DNA of 62,432 bases from an uncultured Acidobacteriota bacterium (lineage in GTDB: Bacteria > Acidobacteriota > Thermoanaerobaculia > UBA5066): the NCBI GenBank assembly GCA_903845115.1, contig CAIMWE010000044.1, positions 1 through 62,432 of the forward strand, written 5' to 3'. Below are positions 51,021 to 62,432 of the stretch, piece by piece. Below the pieces are notes generated by a model. It searched no databases and was not told where the DNA came from. It saw only the letters and a list, made by a program, of their open reading frames with translations. Within the stretch, counting starts at the first letter, position 1, and each line of letters opens with the position of its first letter. A program made the translations under genes and the position numbers.

Positions 51021-54000
51021 GGAAGCGCTCCCGCCCTCGCGATCGACGCCAGGAACGCTTCGGCGCGCCCCGGAATCGACGCGAGGTCCTCGCGGGGGCT
51101 CTCGAAGGCCTTCGGGACCCGGAAGGAATCGGGCCCCGACGCGGACAGCTCCCCCTTGCGGAGGGCCGAGAGGATCTTCTCCGGGTCGATGCGGTGCTCC
51201 TTCTCGAGGGTCGCCGCCAGCTCGTCCCCGCGCCGGTGGAGCGCCTTCACTCCGAGCCGTTGCGCGGCGAGCCGGAGGCGCGCGACGGCCAGGAGACGCG
51301 CGAACTCGGGAGGAGCCTGGCCGTACCGGTCCTCTGCCTCGCGCGCCACCCGCACGAGCGCGTCCGCGTCGGAGGCGCCGGCGACCTTCTTGTAGAGGGC
51401 CATCCGGAGGTTCTCCTCCCCGATCCACGCCGGCGGCAGGCCCAGGGGGATCCCGAGCTGGATCGTCACCTCGCGCGTCTCGGGAATCGGCTCCCCCTTC
51501 ATCTCCGCGATCGCCTCCTCGAGAAGCTGGACGTAGGTCTCGTACCCCACGGCGCCGATCTCCCCCGACTGCTCGCCGCCGAGGAGGTTCCCCGCTCCCC
51601 GGATCTCCAGGTCCTTGGCCGCGATCCGGAACCCGGCGCCGAGGTCCGAGAACTCCTGGATCGCCTTCAGCCGGCGCCGCGCCTCGTCCGTCAGCGGCAT
51701 CCCCGGCGGGACCAGCAGCCAGCACGACGCCGGCTTGTCGCTCCGGCCCACCCTTCCCCGGAGCTGATAGAGCTGCGAGAGGCCGTAGAGGTCGGCCCGG
51801 TCGATCAGCATCGTGTTCGCGGACGGGATGTCGAGGCCGTTCTCGACGATCGTGGTGGCGAGGAGGAGGTCGGCCGCCCGCGTCGTGAAGGCGCGCATCG
51901 CCCGCTCCAGCTCCATCTCCCCCATCTGGCCGTGGCCGGCGACGACCCGGACGTCCGGGACCAGCTCCGCCAGCTTTTCCCGCCACGCCCCGAGCGACTC
52001 GACGCGGTTGTGGACGAAGTAGACCTGCCCCCCCCGGTCGATCTCCGCGCGGATCGCCTCGCGGATCACGTCGTCGCTCGTCGCCACGACGTGCGTCGCG
52101 ATCGCGAGCCGGTCCTTCGGGGGGGTCTCGATCACGGAGAGGTCCCGGATCCCGGCCAGGGAGAGGTTCAGCGTCCGGGGAATGGGCGTCGCCGACATCG
52201 CGAGGACGTCCACCGCGGCCCGCCACTCCTTGATCCGCTCCTTCTGGGCGACCCCGAACCGCTGCTCCTCGTCGATCACGAGGAGGCCGAGGTCCCGGAA
52301 CTTCACGTCCTTGGAGAGGAGCCGGTGGGTGGCGATGACGACGTCGAGGGTCCCCTCGGCCAGCCGGCGGGCCACCTCCTTCCGCTCCTCCGGCCCCCGG
52401 AAGCGCGAGAGCAGGTCGATCGTCACGGGGAACGCCGCGAAGCGCCGCTTCAGGGTGCGGAAGTGCTGGTCGGCCAGGATCGTCGTCGGGCAGAGGAGAG
52501 CCGCCTGCTTGCCGTCCAGGACGCTCTTGAAGATCGCCCGCATCGCGACCTCGGTCTTCCCGTATCCGACGTCGCCGCACAGGAGCCGGTCCATCGGCCG
52601 TTCCGACTCCATGTCCCGCTTGACGTCGCGAATCGCGGCGACCTGGTCCGGCGTCTCGGTGAACTCGAACGCCTCCTCGAACTCCTTCTGCCACGGCGAG
52701 TCCTTCGAGAAGGCGTGGCCCTCCGCGGTCGCGCGCTTGGCGTACAGCTTCAGGAGCTGGTCGGCGATGTCCTTCACCGCCTTCCGGACGGAGGCCTTCC
52801 GCTTCGCCCACCCGGCGCCGCCGAGGCGGTCCAGGGGCGGGGTAGAGGTGTCGCCCGCGCTCGCGTACTTCTGGATCAGGTCGAGGCCCTCGACCGGGAC
52901 GAGGAGCTTGGCGTCGTCCGCGTACCGGAGGTCGACCATCTCCCGGATCGCCTCCCCGTCCGGGATCTGCGCCAGGCCGGCGAAGCGGCCGAGGCCGTAG
53001 TCGCGGTGGACCACGATGTCGCCCGCCTTCAGGTCGCGGAGGTCCGAGAGGAACGCCTCCGAGGCCGCCTTCCGGCGCGGCGGCGGGACCCGCGGCTCCC
53101 CGAACACGTCGGCCGCCGTCAGGACGTAGAGGCCGGCCCCCCTCCAGAGGAAACCGTGCTCCGTCCCCCCGTCCACGAGGCGGCAGGCCCCCGGGGCGAG
53201 CGGCGAGCGGGACTCCGCGGCGACGTGGTCGATCTCGTATTCGGCGAGAAGCCGCTCGAAGTGCTCCCGCTCTCCCTTCCGGGCCGCCGTCAGGACGACC
53301 GCGAGCCCCTCCTTCCGGCTCCGCGTCAGCTCCTTGGGAAAGGCCGGGAGCTGGTCCTCGAACGAAGGGGCGCTCTCGGCCCCCACCGCGAGCGTGTCGC
53401 CTCCCGGCACGGCGGGATAGAGAGCGAGGACCGTCCGGCGGCCGAGCTCCCCCTCGAGGCGGTCCGGGTCGCCCGCGAGCCGGATCGGGTCCGGGACGAC
53501 CCGTCCCGCCCTCCGGACCTTCTCGTAGTCGAGCCGCAGGACGTCCGCCGCGCGGACCAGCTCTTCCCTCACGGCGTCCAGGTCGTCCACCGCCAGGACG
53601 AAGGCTCCCGCGTGGTCGAGGACCGACGACGCCGGCCCGCCCCCGGCGAGGAGCGGGAGGAGCTCCTCCAGCCCGTCGTTCTTCCGGGGGGCGGACGGGT
53701 CCCGAGGCACCGGCGGGTCGTCGTCCGGCGTCCGGCAGGAATCCAGGACCCTCCGGGCCTGCTCGCGGGTCGCCGCCGTATCGGCCGTCGTGGCCATCGG
53801 CGGAACGAGGACCTCCGTCCGCTCGCCTGTCGACCGCTGCGTGTCGGGGTCGAAAGTCCGGATCGACTCCACCGTGTCGAAATCGAACTCGACCCGGATC
53901 GGCTCCGGGAAGTTGGGCGGGAAGAGGTCGAGGAGACCGCCACGCACGGCGATGTCCCCGCACTCCGTGACGAGATCGGTCCGCGAGTACCCCTCGTCGA

Positions 54001-54496
54001 GGAGGGCGGCGACGATCCGGAGCGGCGCCGTCTCGTCTCCCCGCTTGACCAGGAGGGAGCGGTTCCGGAACGCCCCCGGCTCCGGGAGGATCCGGAGGAG
54101 GGCGCGGGCGGGGATGGCGAGGGCGTCGAGGGACCCCGACGCGAGCCGCGCGAGCGTCCCGAACTCGTCGCGCCTCACCTTCAGCGACGGGGCGACGCCC
54201 TGGTATGGAGTGAGGGAGGGGGACGGGAAGAGCGCGGCCCGCTCCGCCCCGAAGACCGCCGCCGCGTCGCGGGCGAAGACGGCCGCGTCCCTCTCGTGAG
54301 CGAAGACGACCGCCCACCTCAGGCCGAGGGCCCGGGAGGCGGCCGAGAGGAGCCACGGGGCCAGCCCTTGAGGCAGCCCGACCAGAGCCGTCGCGGGCGC
54401 ACCCCCTGCCACGGACGACTCGATTCTCCGGACGAGCTCCGCCGTCCGGGGGTCGGCGGAAACCCTCTCCAGGATCGGTCCGATGACGCCGCTCAC
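51017..54496 (-). CDS. mfd: Transcription-repair coupling factor Mfd
   Basis: The 1159-residue ATP-dependent DNA translocase removes RNA polymerase stalled at lesions and recruits UvrA. The N-terminal UvrB-like region has LFPSPSLTPYQGV and GGLLDLFPPNFPEPIRVEFDFDTVESIR. The polymerase-interaction domain contains GDIVVHRDYGLGRFAGL. The motor shows Walker A GDVGYGKTEVAMRA, the DEEQRFGVAQKE motif and SATPIPRTLNLSL. The C-terminal TRCF domain completes it. The start is GTG at 54496. The gene heads an operon with three PPIases and is divergent from the DUF4337 gene. Confidence 0.97.
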   Translation of the reverse strand: MSGVIGPILERVSADPRTAELVRRIESSVAGGAPATALVGLPQGLAPWLLSAASRALGLRWAVVFAHERDAAVFARDAAAVFGAERAALFPSPSLTPYQGVAPSLKVRRDEFGTLARLASGSLDALAIPARALLRILPEPGAFRNRSLLVKRGDETAPLRIVAALLDEGYSRTDLVTECGDIAVRGGLLDLFPPNFPEPIRVEFDFDTVESIRTFDPDTQRSTGERTEVLVPPMATTADTAATREQARRVLDSCRTPDDDPPVPRDPSAPRKNDGLEELLPLLAGGGPASSVLDHAGAFVLAVDDLDAVREELVRAADVLRLDYEKVRRAGRVVPDPIRLAGDPDRLEGELGRRTVLALYPAVPGGDTLAVGAESAPSFEDQLPAFPKELTRSRKEGLAVVLTAARKGEREHFERLLAEYEIDHVAAESRSPLAPGACRLVDGGTEHGFLWRGAGLYVLTAADVFGEPRVPPPRRKAASEAFLSDLRDLKAGDIVVHRDYGLGRFAGLAQIPDGEAIREMVDLRYADDAKLLVPVEGLDLIQKYASAGDTSTPPLDRLGGAGWAKRKASVRKAVKDIADQLLKLYAKRATAEGHAFSKDSPWQKEFEEAFEFTETPDQVAAIRDVKRDMESERPMDRLLCGDVGYGKTEVAMRAIFKSVLDGKQAALLCPTTILADQHFRTLKRRFAAFPVTIDLLSRFRGPEERKEVARRLAEGTLDVVIATHRLLSKDVKFRDLGLLVIDEEQRFGVAQKERIKEWRAAVDVLAMSATPIPRTLNLSLAGIRDLSVIETPPKDRLAIATHVVATSDDVIREAIRAEIDRGGQVYFVHNRVESLGAWREKLAELVPDVRVVAGHGQMGEMELERAMRAFTTRAADLLLATTIVENGLDIPSANTMLIDRADLYGLSQLYQLRGRVGRSDKPASCWLLVPPGMPLTDEARRRLKAIQEFSDLGAGFRIAAKDLEIRGAGNLLGGEQSGEIGAVGYETYVQLLEEAIAEMKGEPIPETREVTIQLGIPLGLPPAWIGEENLRMALYKKVAGASDADALVRVAREAEDRYGQAPPEFARLLAVARLRLAAQRLGVKALHRRGDELAATLEKEHRIDPEKILSALRKGELSASGPDSFRVPKAFESPREDLASIPGRAEAFLASIARAGALP

Positions 54497-54551
54497 CCTT
54501 TCATTATTGCGGACCGCTTAAAATCGCCCGGTTCACGACGAGGAGGAGCCC

Positions 54552-55133
54552 ATGCCCGAAGGACCAGAGGTCGAAACGGAGAACCTGCGCGAGGCGATCA
54601 AGGAGGAGATGGAGCACTCCGGCGGGAGCTTCCTGAAGGCCATCGCCGCGACCACGGCGATCCTGGCCGCCTTCGCCGCCGTCGCGGCCCTTCGAGCCGG
54701 CGCCACCGTGAACGAGGCGCTCGTCCTGAAGACCGAGGCGGCCCGCCTCCAGGCCGAGGCGTCGGATCAGTGGGCCTACTACCAGGCGAAGGGGCTGAAA
54801 GCCGCGGTCCAGGAGGCCTCCCAGACCGCCTGGCAGGCTGCCGGCAAGGATGCGCCCGCCCAGTTTGCCGAGAACCAGAAGCGCTACAAGGAAGAGCAGG
54901 TCGAGATCCAGAAGAAGGCCCGGGAGCTGGAGGAGAAGCGCAACGAGAAGTCGAAGGAGGCGGACCACCTCCTGCACCACCATCACGGCTTCGCGAACTC
55001 GGTCGCCCTGTTCCAGGTCTCGATCGCCCTCGGAGCGCTCGCGGCCCTGACGCGGAACAGGCCCCTCTGGTACGCCTCGATGGCGGTCGGCCTGGCCGGC
55101 ATCGGCCTCTTCGCAACGACGTTCCTGAAGTAG
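54552..55133 (+). CDS. DUF4337 membrane protein
   Basis: The 193-residue protein has a short acidic N-terminus, a membrane helix (about 27-47) and a long coiled-coil region with Gln, Lys and Glu (about 55-145, ending in a histidine run HHHH). Two C-terminal membrane helices follow (about 150-166 and 171-190). This layout matches the DUF4337 family, which has no established function. AGGAGGAG immediately precedes the ATG, one of the best ribosome sites in the window. A TAAAAT element at 54518-54523 could be its -10 box. Confidence 0.85.
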   Translation: MPEGPEVETENLREAIKEEMEHSGGSFLKAIAATTAILAAFAAVAALRAGATVNEALVLKTEAARLQAEASDQWAYYQAKGLKAAVQEASQTAWQAAGKDAPAQFAENQKRYKEEQVEIQKKARELEEKRNEKSKEADHLLHHHHGFANSVALFQVSIALGALAALTRNRPLWYASMAVGLAGIGLFATTFLK

Positions 55134-55154
55134 AGGCGATCGGAGGAGTCGGGG

Positions 55155-56318
55155 TCAGCGGGAAACCACCCTCAGCTTCCGCACGGCGGCGGCCACCTGC
55201 GCCGCGGCCGCGTCGACCTCGGTCGCCGTCGTGAAGCGGCCGAGCGAGAACCGGATCGACGCCCGGGCCAGCGCGGGCGAACGCCCCAGCGCCAGGAGGA
55301 CGTGGCTAGGCTCCAGGCTGTCCGAGCTGCACGCGGCTCCCGGAGAGACCGCGAGGCCCGAAAGCTCCAGGAAGAGCTGGTCACCGTCGACTCCCGGGAA
55401 CGCGAGGTTCAGTGTCCCGGGCAAACGCTCCGCCGGGTGGCCGTTCAGGAGGGCATCGGGAACGGCCTCCAGGATGGCCGCCTGGAGCCTGTCGCGAAGG
55501 AAGGCCACGCGGCGCGACTCCTCCACGCGGCTCTCGAGGGCCAGCCGCGCCGCGGTGGCGAACCCGACGATCGCCGGCACGTTCAGCGTCCCCGAGCGAA
55601 GGCCCCGCTCGTGCCCGCCCCCGTGGATCAGCGGAGCGAGGCGGACGCGGGGCGCGCCGGACCGGACCCAGAGCGCGCCGATTCCCTTCGGGCCGCAGAC
55701 CTTGTGCGCGGAGATCGAGACCAGGTCGACCGGAAAGGAGCCGACGTCGAACGGCACCTTCCCGAAGGCCTGGACGGCATCGGTGTGGAAGAGGACGTTC
55801 CGCTCCCGGCACACCCGGCCGATCTCCGCGACCGGGTTCAGCGTCCCCGTCTCGTTGTTGGCCGTCATCACCGAGACGAGGAACGTCTCCGCGCCGATCG
55901 CCTCGGCCACGGAAGCCGCGCCCGGGACCCCGTCGGCGCCGGGCGGGAGGGTGGTCACCCGGAACCCCTCCCGCTCCAGCTGCCGCGCGGAGTCCAGGAC
56001 CGCGCTGTGCTCCAGCTGCGACGTGACCACGTGCGTCTTCCCGGGCCCCGCCGCGTGAGCCGCGCCGAGCAGCGCGAGGTTGTCCGACTCCGTCGCCCCA
56101 GACGTGAAGACGATCTCCCTCGCCTCTCCCCCGAGCGCACGGGCCAAGGTCTCGCGGGCGTCCTTCACGAGCGCCTCGGCCCTCCAGCCGTACGCGTGCG
56201 AGCGGGACGCGGCATTCCCGAAATCGCCGGTGAGGGCGGGAAGCATCGCCTCGAGCACCCGCGGGTCGAGGGGCGTCGTCGCCGCGTAATCGAGGTAGAT
56301 CGGGAGTCCCCGCACCAT
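55155..56318 (-). CDS. Cysteine desulfurase (NifS/IscS family)
   Basis: This 387-residue class-V PLP aminotransferase releases sulfur from cysteine for Fe-S clusters or tRNA thiolation. YLDYAATTPLD opens the domain. His104 in EHSAV stacks on PLP, Lys206 in SISAHKVCGPKG binds it, and Cys330 in SPGAACSSDSLEPSH is the persulfide-bearing residue. The short SGAACSS loop spacing is of the group-I (IscS/NifS) type. The ATG at 56318 is preferred; a GTG six bases earlier is possible. No iscU, iscR or mnmA lies next to it. Confidence 0.93.
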   Translation of the reverse strand: MVRGLPIYLDYAATTPLDPRVLEAMLPALTGDFGNAASRSHAYGWRAEALVKDARETLARALGGEAREIVFTSGATESDNLALLGAAHAAGPGKTHVVTSQLEHSAVLDSARQLEREGFRVTTLPPGADGVPGAASVAEAIGAETFLVSVMTANNETGTLNPVAEIGRVCRERNVLFHTDAVQAFGKVPFDVGSFPVDLVSISAHKVCGPKGIGALWVRSGAPRVRLAPLIHGGGHERGLRSGTLNVPAIVGFATAARLALESRVEESRRVAFLRDRLQAAILEAVPDALLNGHPAERLPGTLNLAFPGVDGDQLFLELSGLAVSPGAACSSDSLEPSHVLLALGRSPALARASIRFSLGRFTTATEVDAAAAQVAAAVRKLRVVSR

Positions 56319-56355
56319 CGACACGAGGATACCCGCCGACGCTAGACTCCCCTCG

Positions 56356-57957
56356 TTGAGCAGCGCCGCGTTCCTCTCCCCCCCGCCCGAGGTGACCCTC
56401 GTGAACGCCTTCGCCCGGCCTTTCGACGGTGCGGTGGCGGCCGCGAGGACCTGCTACAGCCCGAAAGGGATCGTCACGCCGGAGGAGGTCGCTGGCGACG
56501 GAGCGCCCGAGGCGGAGCGAGACCGGCGGCTCGCGCGGCGCGACTCCCTCGCCAGGGACGTCTACGCCGCCGGCCATCACACGACCTACCAGCACGCCCA
56601 CTTCCAGTTCGCGCTCCGGAACGTCTCGCGGCAGCTGATCTGGAGCTTCCTCCACGCGCACCCCTGGTACAACTCGGAGCAGACCTCCCAGCGCTACGTC
56701 GAGGTGAAGCCCGGGACCTTCGCCGTCCCCCCCCTCCAGGGGCGGGCCCTCGACGTCTACCGCGCGGCCGCCGGGAGGCAGCTCGAGGCGTACCGCGAGC
56801 TGGGGCGGCTCCTCCGGCCCGCGGCCGCCCGCGCCTTCTTCGACACCTTCCGCGGACGCGAGAGCCAGCCGGAACGGTGGGAGAAGGCGATCGGGAGGCG
56901 CGCGATGGAGGTGGCCCGGTACGTCCTCCCGGTCGCCACCTTCTCGACGCTCTACCACACCATCTCGGCCGTCACCCTCTTCCGGTACCGCCGCCTCGCC
57001 CTCTCCTTCGACGCTCCCTTCGAGCAGCGCCTGGTCGTCGACGCGATGGTCGGAGAGGTTCTCCGCCACGACCCGGGTTACGCCGCCGTCCTCGAGGAGC
57101 CGCTGCCGTTCGAGGAGATGCCCGAAGCGAGGGCCCTCGGACGGCTCGGCGCCTGCTTCAGGCGCGACTCTTCCTCCTCGGCGAAGTTCCGTTCCGAGTT
57201 CGACGCCTCGCTGGGCGGCTACGTTTCGCGTCTCGTCGACCGGAAGGGAAGGAACGAGGAGCTCCTCGCCGCCTCCGTCCGCGAGCTCCTGGGCGTGCCG
57301 GCCGGGGTCGTCTCCGACGACGACGCCATCGCGCTCGCCCTCGACCCGGCCTCGAACCGCCTCCTGGGCGAGGCGCTCGACCTGACGGACCACTCGAAGC
57401 TCTCGCGCGTCCTCCACCACCCTTCCTACACCTTCCGCAAGAGGCTCTCGCACACCGCCGACAGCCAGGACCAGCGGCACCGGATGACTCCCGCCTCGCG
57501 TCCCGTCCTCGGCGCCTACCTGACCGACGCGCCCGACTACGTGACGCCGAAGCTCCTCCTCGGCACCGGCGCCGCCGAGTCCCTCTATCTGACGACGATG
57601 GTCCGGACGTGGGAGGCGATCGGCGAGCTCCGCTCCCTGGGCGTCCCCGACGAGTTCCAGGCCTACCTCCTTCCGAACGCGGTGGCCCTCCGGTTCACCG
57701 AGTCGGCCGACCTCGCGGCCCTCCGCCACAAGCACGCGATGCGCCTCTGCTTCAACGCACAGGAGGAGATCTGGCAGGCCTCCGTCGACGAGGCGCTCCA
57801 GATCCGCGAGGCCGAGCCCCGGATCGGGAGATGGCTCCTCCCGCCCTGCGGCCACCGCGCGCGTGCAGGCGCGAAGCCGGTCTGCCCCGAGGGCGAGCGG
57901 TTCTGCGGCGTCGTCGTCTGGCGGCAGGACGTCGCCGCCTACAGACGGCTCTTCTAG
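56356..57957 (+). CDS. Two-domain ThyX-like flavin-dependent thymidylate synthase family protein
   Basis: The 533-residue protein is about twice the usual ThyX length. The N-terminal half has NAFARPFDGAVAAARTCYSP, HHTTYQHAHFQFALRNVSRQ and NSEQTSQRY, the SxRY end of the ThyX motif. The C-terminal half has HPSYTFRKRLSHTADSQDQRHR and ALRHKHAMRLCFNAQEEIW, holding the RHR element. The motif halves are thus split between two related domains. ThyX makes dTMP from dUMP using methylenetetrahydrofolate and FAD. Activity of this form is inferred. Start TTG 56356 lacks a ribosome site; GTG 56392 is possible. It converges with the CAP gene. Confidence 0.82.
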   Translation: MSSAAFLSPPPEVTLVNAFARPFDGAVAAARTCYSPKGIVTPEEVAGDGAPEAERDRRLARRDSLARDVYAAGHHTTYQHAHFQFALRNVSRQLIWSFLHAHPWYNSEQTSQRYVEVKPGTFAVPPLQGRALDVYRAAAGRQLEAYRELGRLLRPAAARAFFDTFRGRESQPERWEKAIGRRAMEVARYVLPVATFSTLYHTISAVTLFRYRRLALSFDAPFEQRLVVDAMVGEVLRHDPGYAAVLEEPLPFEEMPEARALGRLGACFRRDSSSSAKFRSEFDASLGGYVSRLVDRKGRNEELLAASVRELLGVPAGVVSDDDAIALALDPASNRLLGEALDLTDHSKLSRVLHHPSYTFRKRLSHTADSQDQRHRMTPASRPVLGAYLTDAPDYVTPKLLLGTGAAESLYLTTMVRTWEAIGELRSLGVPDEFQAYLLPNAVALRFTESADLAALRHKHAMRLCFNAQEEIWQASVDEALQIREAEPRIGRWLLPPCGHRARAGAKPVCPEGERFCGVVVWRQDVAAYRRLF

Positions 57958-57958
57958 G

Positions 57959-61728
<3,770 letters not shown>

Positions 61729-61767
61729 CCAGAGGACGGATCGAAGGAAAAGAGGGATCATCAGCAG

Positions 61768-62289
61768 GTGAGATTCGAACGAATCCAGGGTCCGAGGCGT
61801 GGCGGCGTCCGTCGATCGCCGGCGGCCCACCCTCGCCCGGCCCCACCGGAGATCACGACTCCCACCGACCGGCGACCGGTCCAGGAACCGGCCGCCCGGC
61901 GGCAGCCCAAGGCCCTCTCCGCCTGGTCCTTCCTCGCGGGGTCGCTCGTCGTCTCGGCCCTCCTCTTCGGTCTCTTCCTCCTCGGGGACCGCGGCCTGTG
62001 GGACCTGCGGCGTCAGAGGCAGCGGCTCGCGAATCTCCAGACCGAGGTCTCGGCGCTGGCGGCGGAGAACAGTCGCCTGGAGGAGGAGGTCGGCCGCCTC
62101 CGGGACGACCCGGCCGCGTCCGAGAAGATCGCCCGCGAGGAGCTGAACTTCGTCCACCCGGGCGACGTCGTCCTCGTCCTCCCGAAGGGATGGACCGAGA
62201 AGGCCGCCGCCGAACAGGTGGCGAAGAGGTCCCAGGCCAGCGCCGGGCCGGAGAAGCAGCACGAAAAGAAAGAGGCCGAACGCCCTTGA
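61768..62289 (+). CDS. FtsB/DivIC-like septum formation initiator protein
   Basis: The 173-residue bitopic protein has a Pro/Arg-rich cytoplasmic tail (1-50), a membrane helix (51-72) and a leucine-zipper coiled coil (about 78-113). The motif EKIAREELNFVHPGDVVLVLP (119-139) is typical of FtsB/DivIC proteins. A charged tail follows. FtsB-type proteins bind FtsL and FtsQ at the septum, and both partners are encoded in the dcw cluster of this window. The GTG start at 61768 has a weak AGCAGG site. The N-terminal tail is longer than in E. coli FtsB (about 103 residues in total). Confidence 0.87.
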   Translation: MRFERIQGPRRGGVRRSPAAHPRPAPPEITTPTDRRPVQEPAARRQPKALSAWSFLAGSLVVSALLFGLFLLGDRGLWDLRRQRQRLANLQTEVSALAAENSRLEEEVGRLRDDPAASEKIAREELNFVHPGDVVLVLPKGWTEKAAAEQVAKRSQASAGPEKQHEKKEAERP

Positions 62290-62325
62290 CGAAACACGCC
62301 TTCGCGGCTATGTTTCACGGCCCGA

Positions 62326-62402
<77 letters not shown>

Positions 62403-62432
62403 TACATAAATCCCCGAGATGCAAGGGGTTAC

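Noticed and set aside
51194-55234. Plus-strand frame of 1346 codons opposite mfd
   Set aside because: It lies antisense to a fully recognisable Mfd and reads as low-complexity Arg/Asp/Glu/Pro/Val. It is a high-GC shadow frame.
62403-62432. Attachment site after the tRNA
   Set aside because: The window ends 30 bases after the tRNA, so no duplicated tRNA 3' end or integrase can be seen.

Overview
The window is high-GC DNA (about 70% by eye) from a bacterium that makes meso-DAP peptidoglycan and has an outer membrane. MurE carries a DNPR motif, and there are periplasmic SurA-like chaperones and a protein ending in a beta-barrel terminus. The string of CRTAC-type (VCBS/FG-GAP plus ASPIC/UnbV) proteins, heavy use of GTG and TTG starts, and this gene mix suggest Acidobacteriota (Thermoanaerobaculia- or Holophagae-like). 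That placement is inference from gene content and was not tested by phylogeny. All recognisable genes look intact. No insertion sequence, prophage or CRISPR array is visible.

Layout. (1) 1-299 is non-coding and rich in stem-loops. (2) 300-9151, minus strand: a tightly packed operon of a soluble Ser/Thr kinase, a secreted TPR-VCBS protein, two further VCBS/ASPIC proteins, tadA and a zinc-ribbon protein. (3) 9311-17199, plus: an NAD-dependent epimerase, then the arginine operon argC-B-D-G-H-J. (4) 17614-27058, plus: a fatty-acid beta-oxidation operon (fadI-like thiolase, fadJ-like multifunctional enzyme, an acyl-CoA dehydrogenase fused to an SCP2 domain, a CaiB/racemase-family enzyme), with a membrane SpoIIE phosphatase and a GT87 membrane glycosyltransferase coupled at the end. 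(5) 27022-29417: an orphan Hsp70-like ATPase (minus) and a DnaQ/ExoX-type exonuclease (plus). (6) 29771-45942, minus: a division and cell-wall (dcw) cluster, mraZ-rsmH-ftsL-ftsI-murE-murF-mraY-murD-ftsW-murG-murC-ftsQ-ftsA-ftsZ, without murB or ddl. It has a readable promoter, a four-repeat MraZ operator and a palindrome on the ftsZ stop codon. (7) 46168-47358: RNase D. (8) 47431-54496, minus: mfd followed by three parvulin-type peptidyl-prolyl isomerases, one of them fused to a predicted outer-membrane beta-barrel. (9) 54552-62402: a DUF4337 protein, cysteine desulfurase, a two-domain ThyX-like protein, a CAP-domain protein, a phosphohexomutase, enolase, an FtsB/DivIC-like protein and the initiator tRNA.

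Gene coupling. Most adjacent genes within operons share a 4-base stop/start overlap (ATGA, GTGA or TTGA). The same geometry, together with signal- or membrane-segment logic, points to two CTG start codons (ftsI and the last PPIase). The least conventional items are the SurA/beta-barrel fusion with its un-fused tandem copy, the kinase/TPR/CRTAC operon with a large C-terminal region I cannot name, the acyl-CoA dehydrogenase-SCP2 fusion with a relocated catalytic base, and the split-motif double ThyX.
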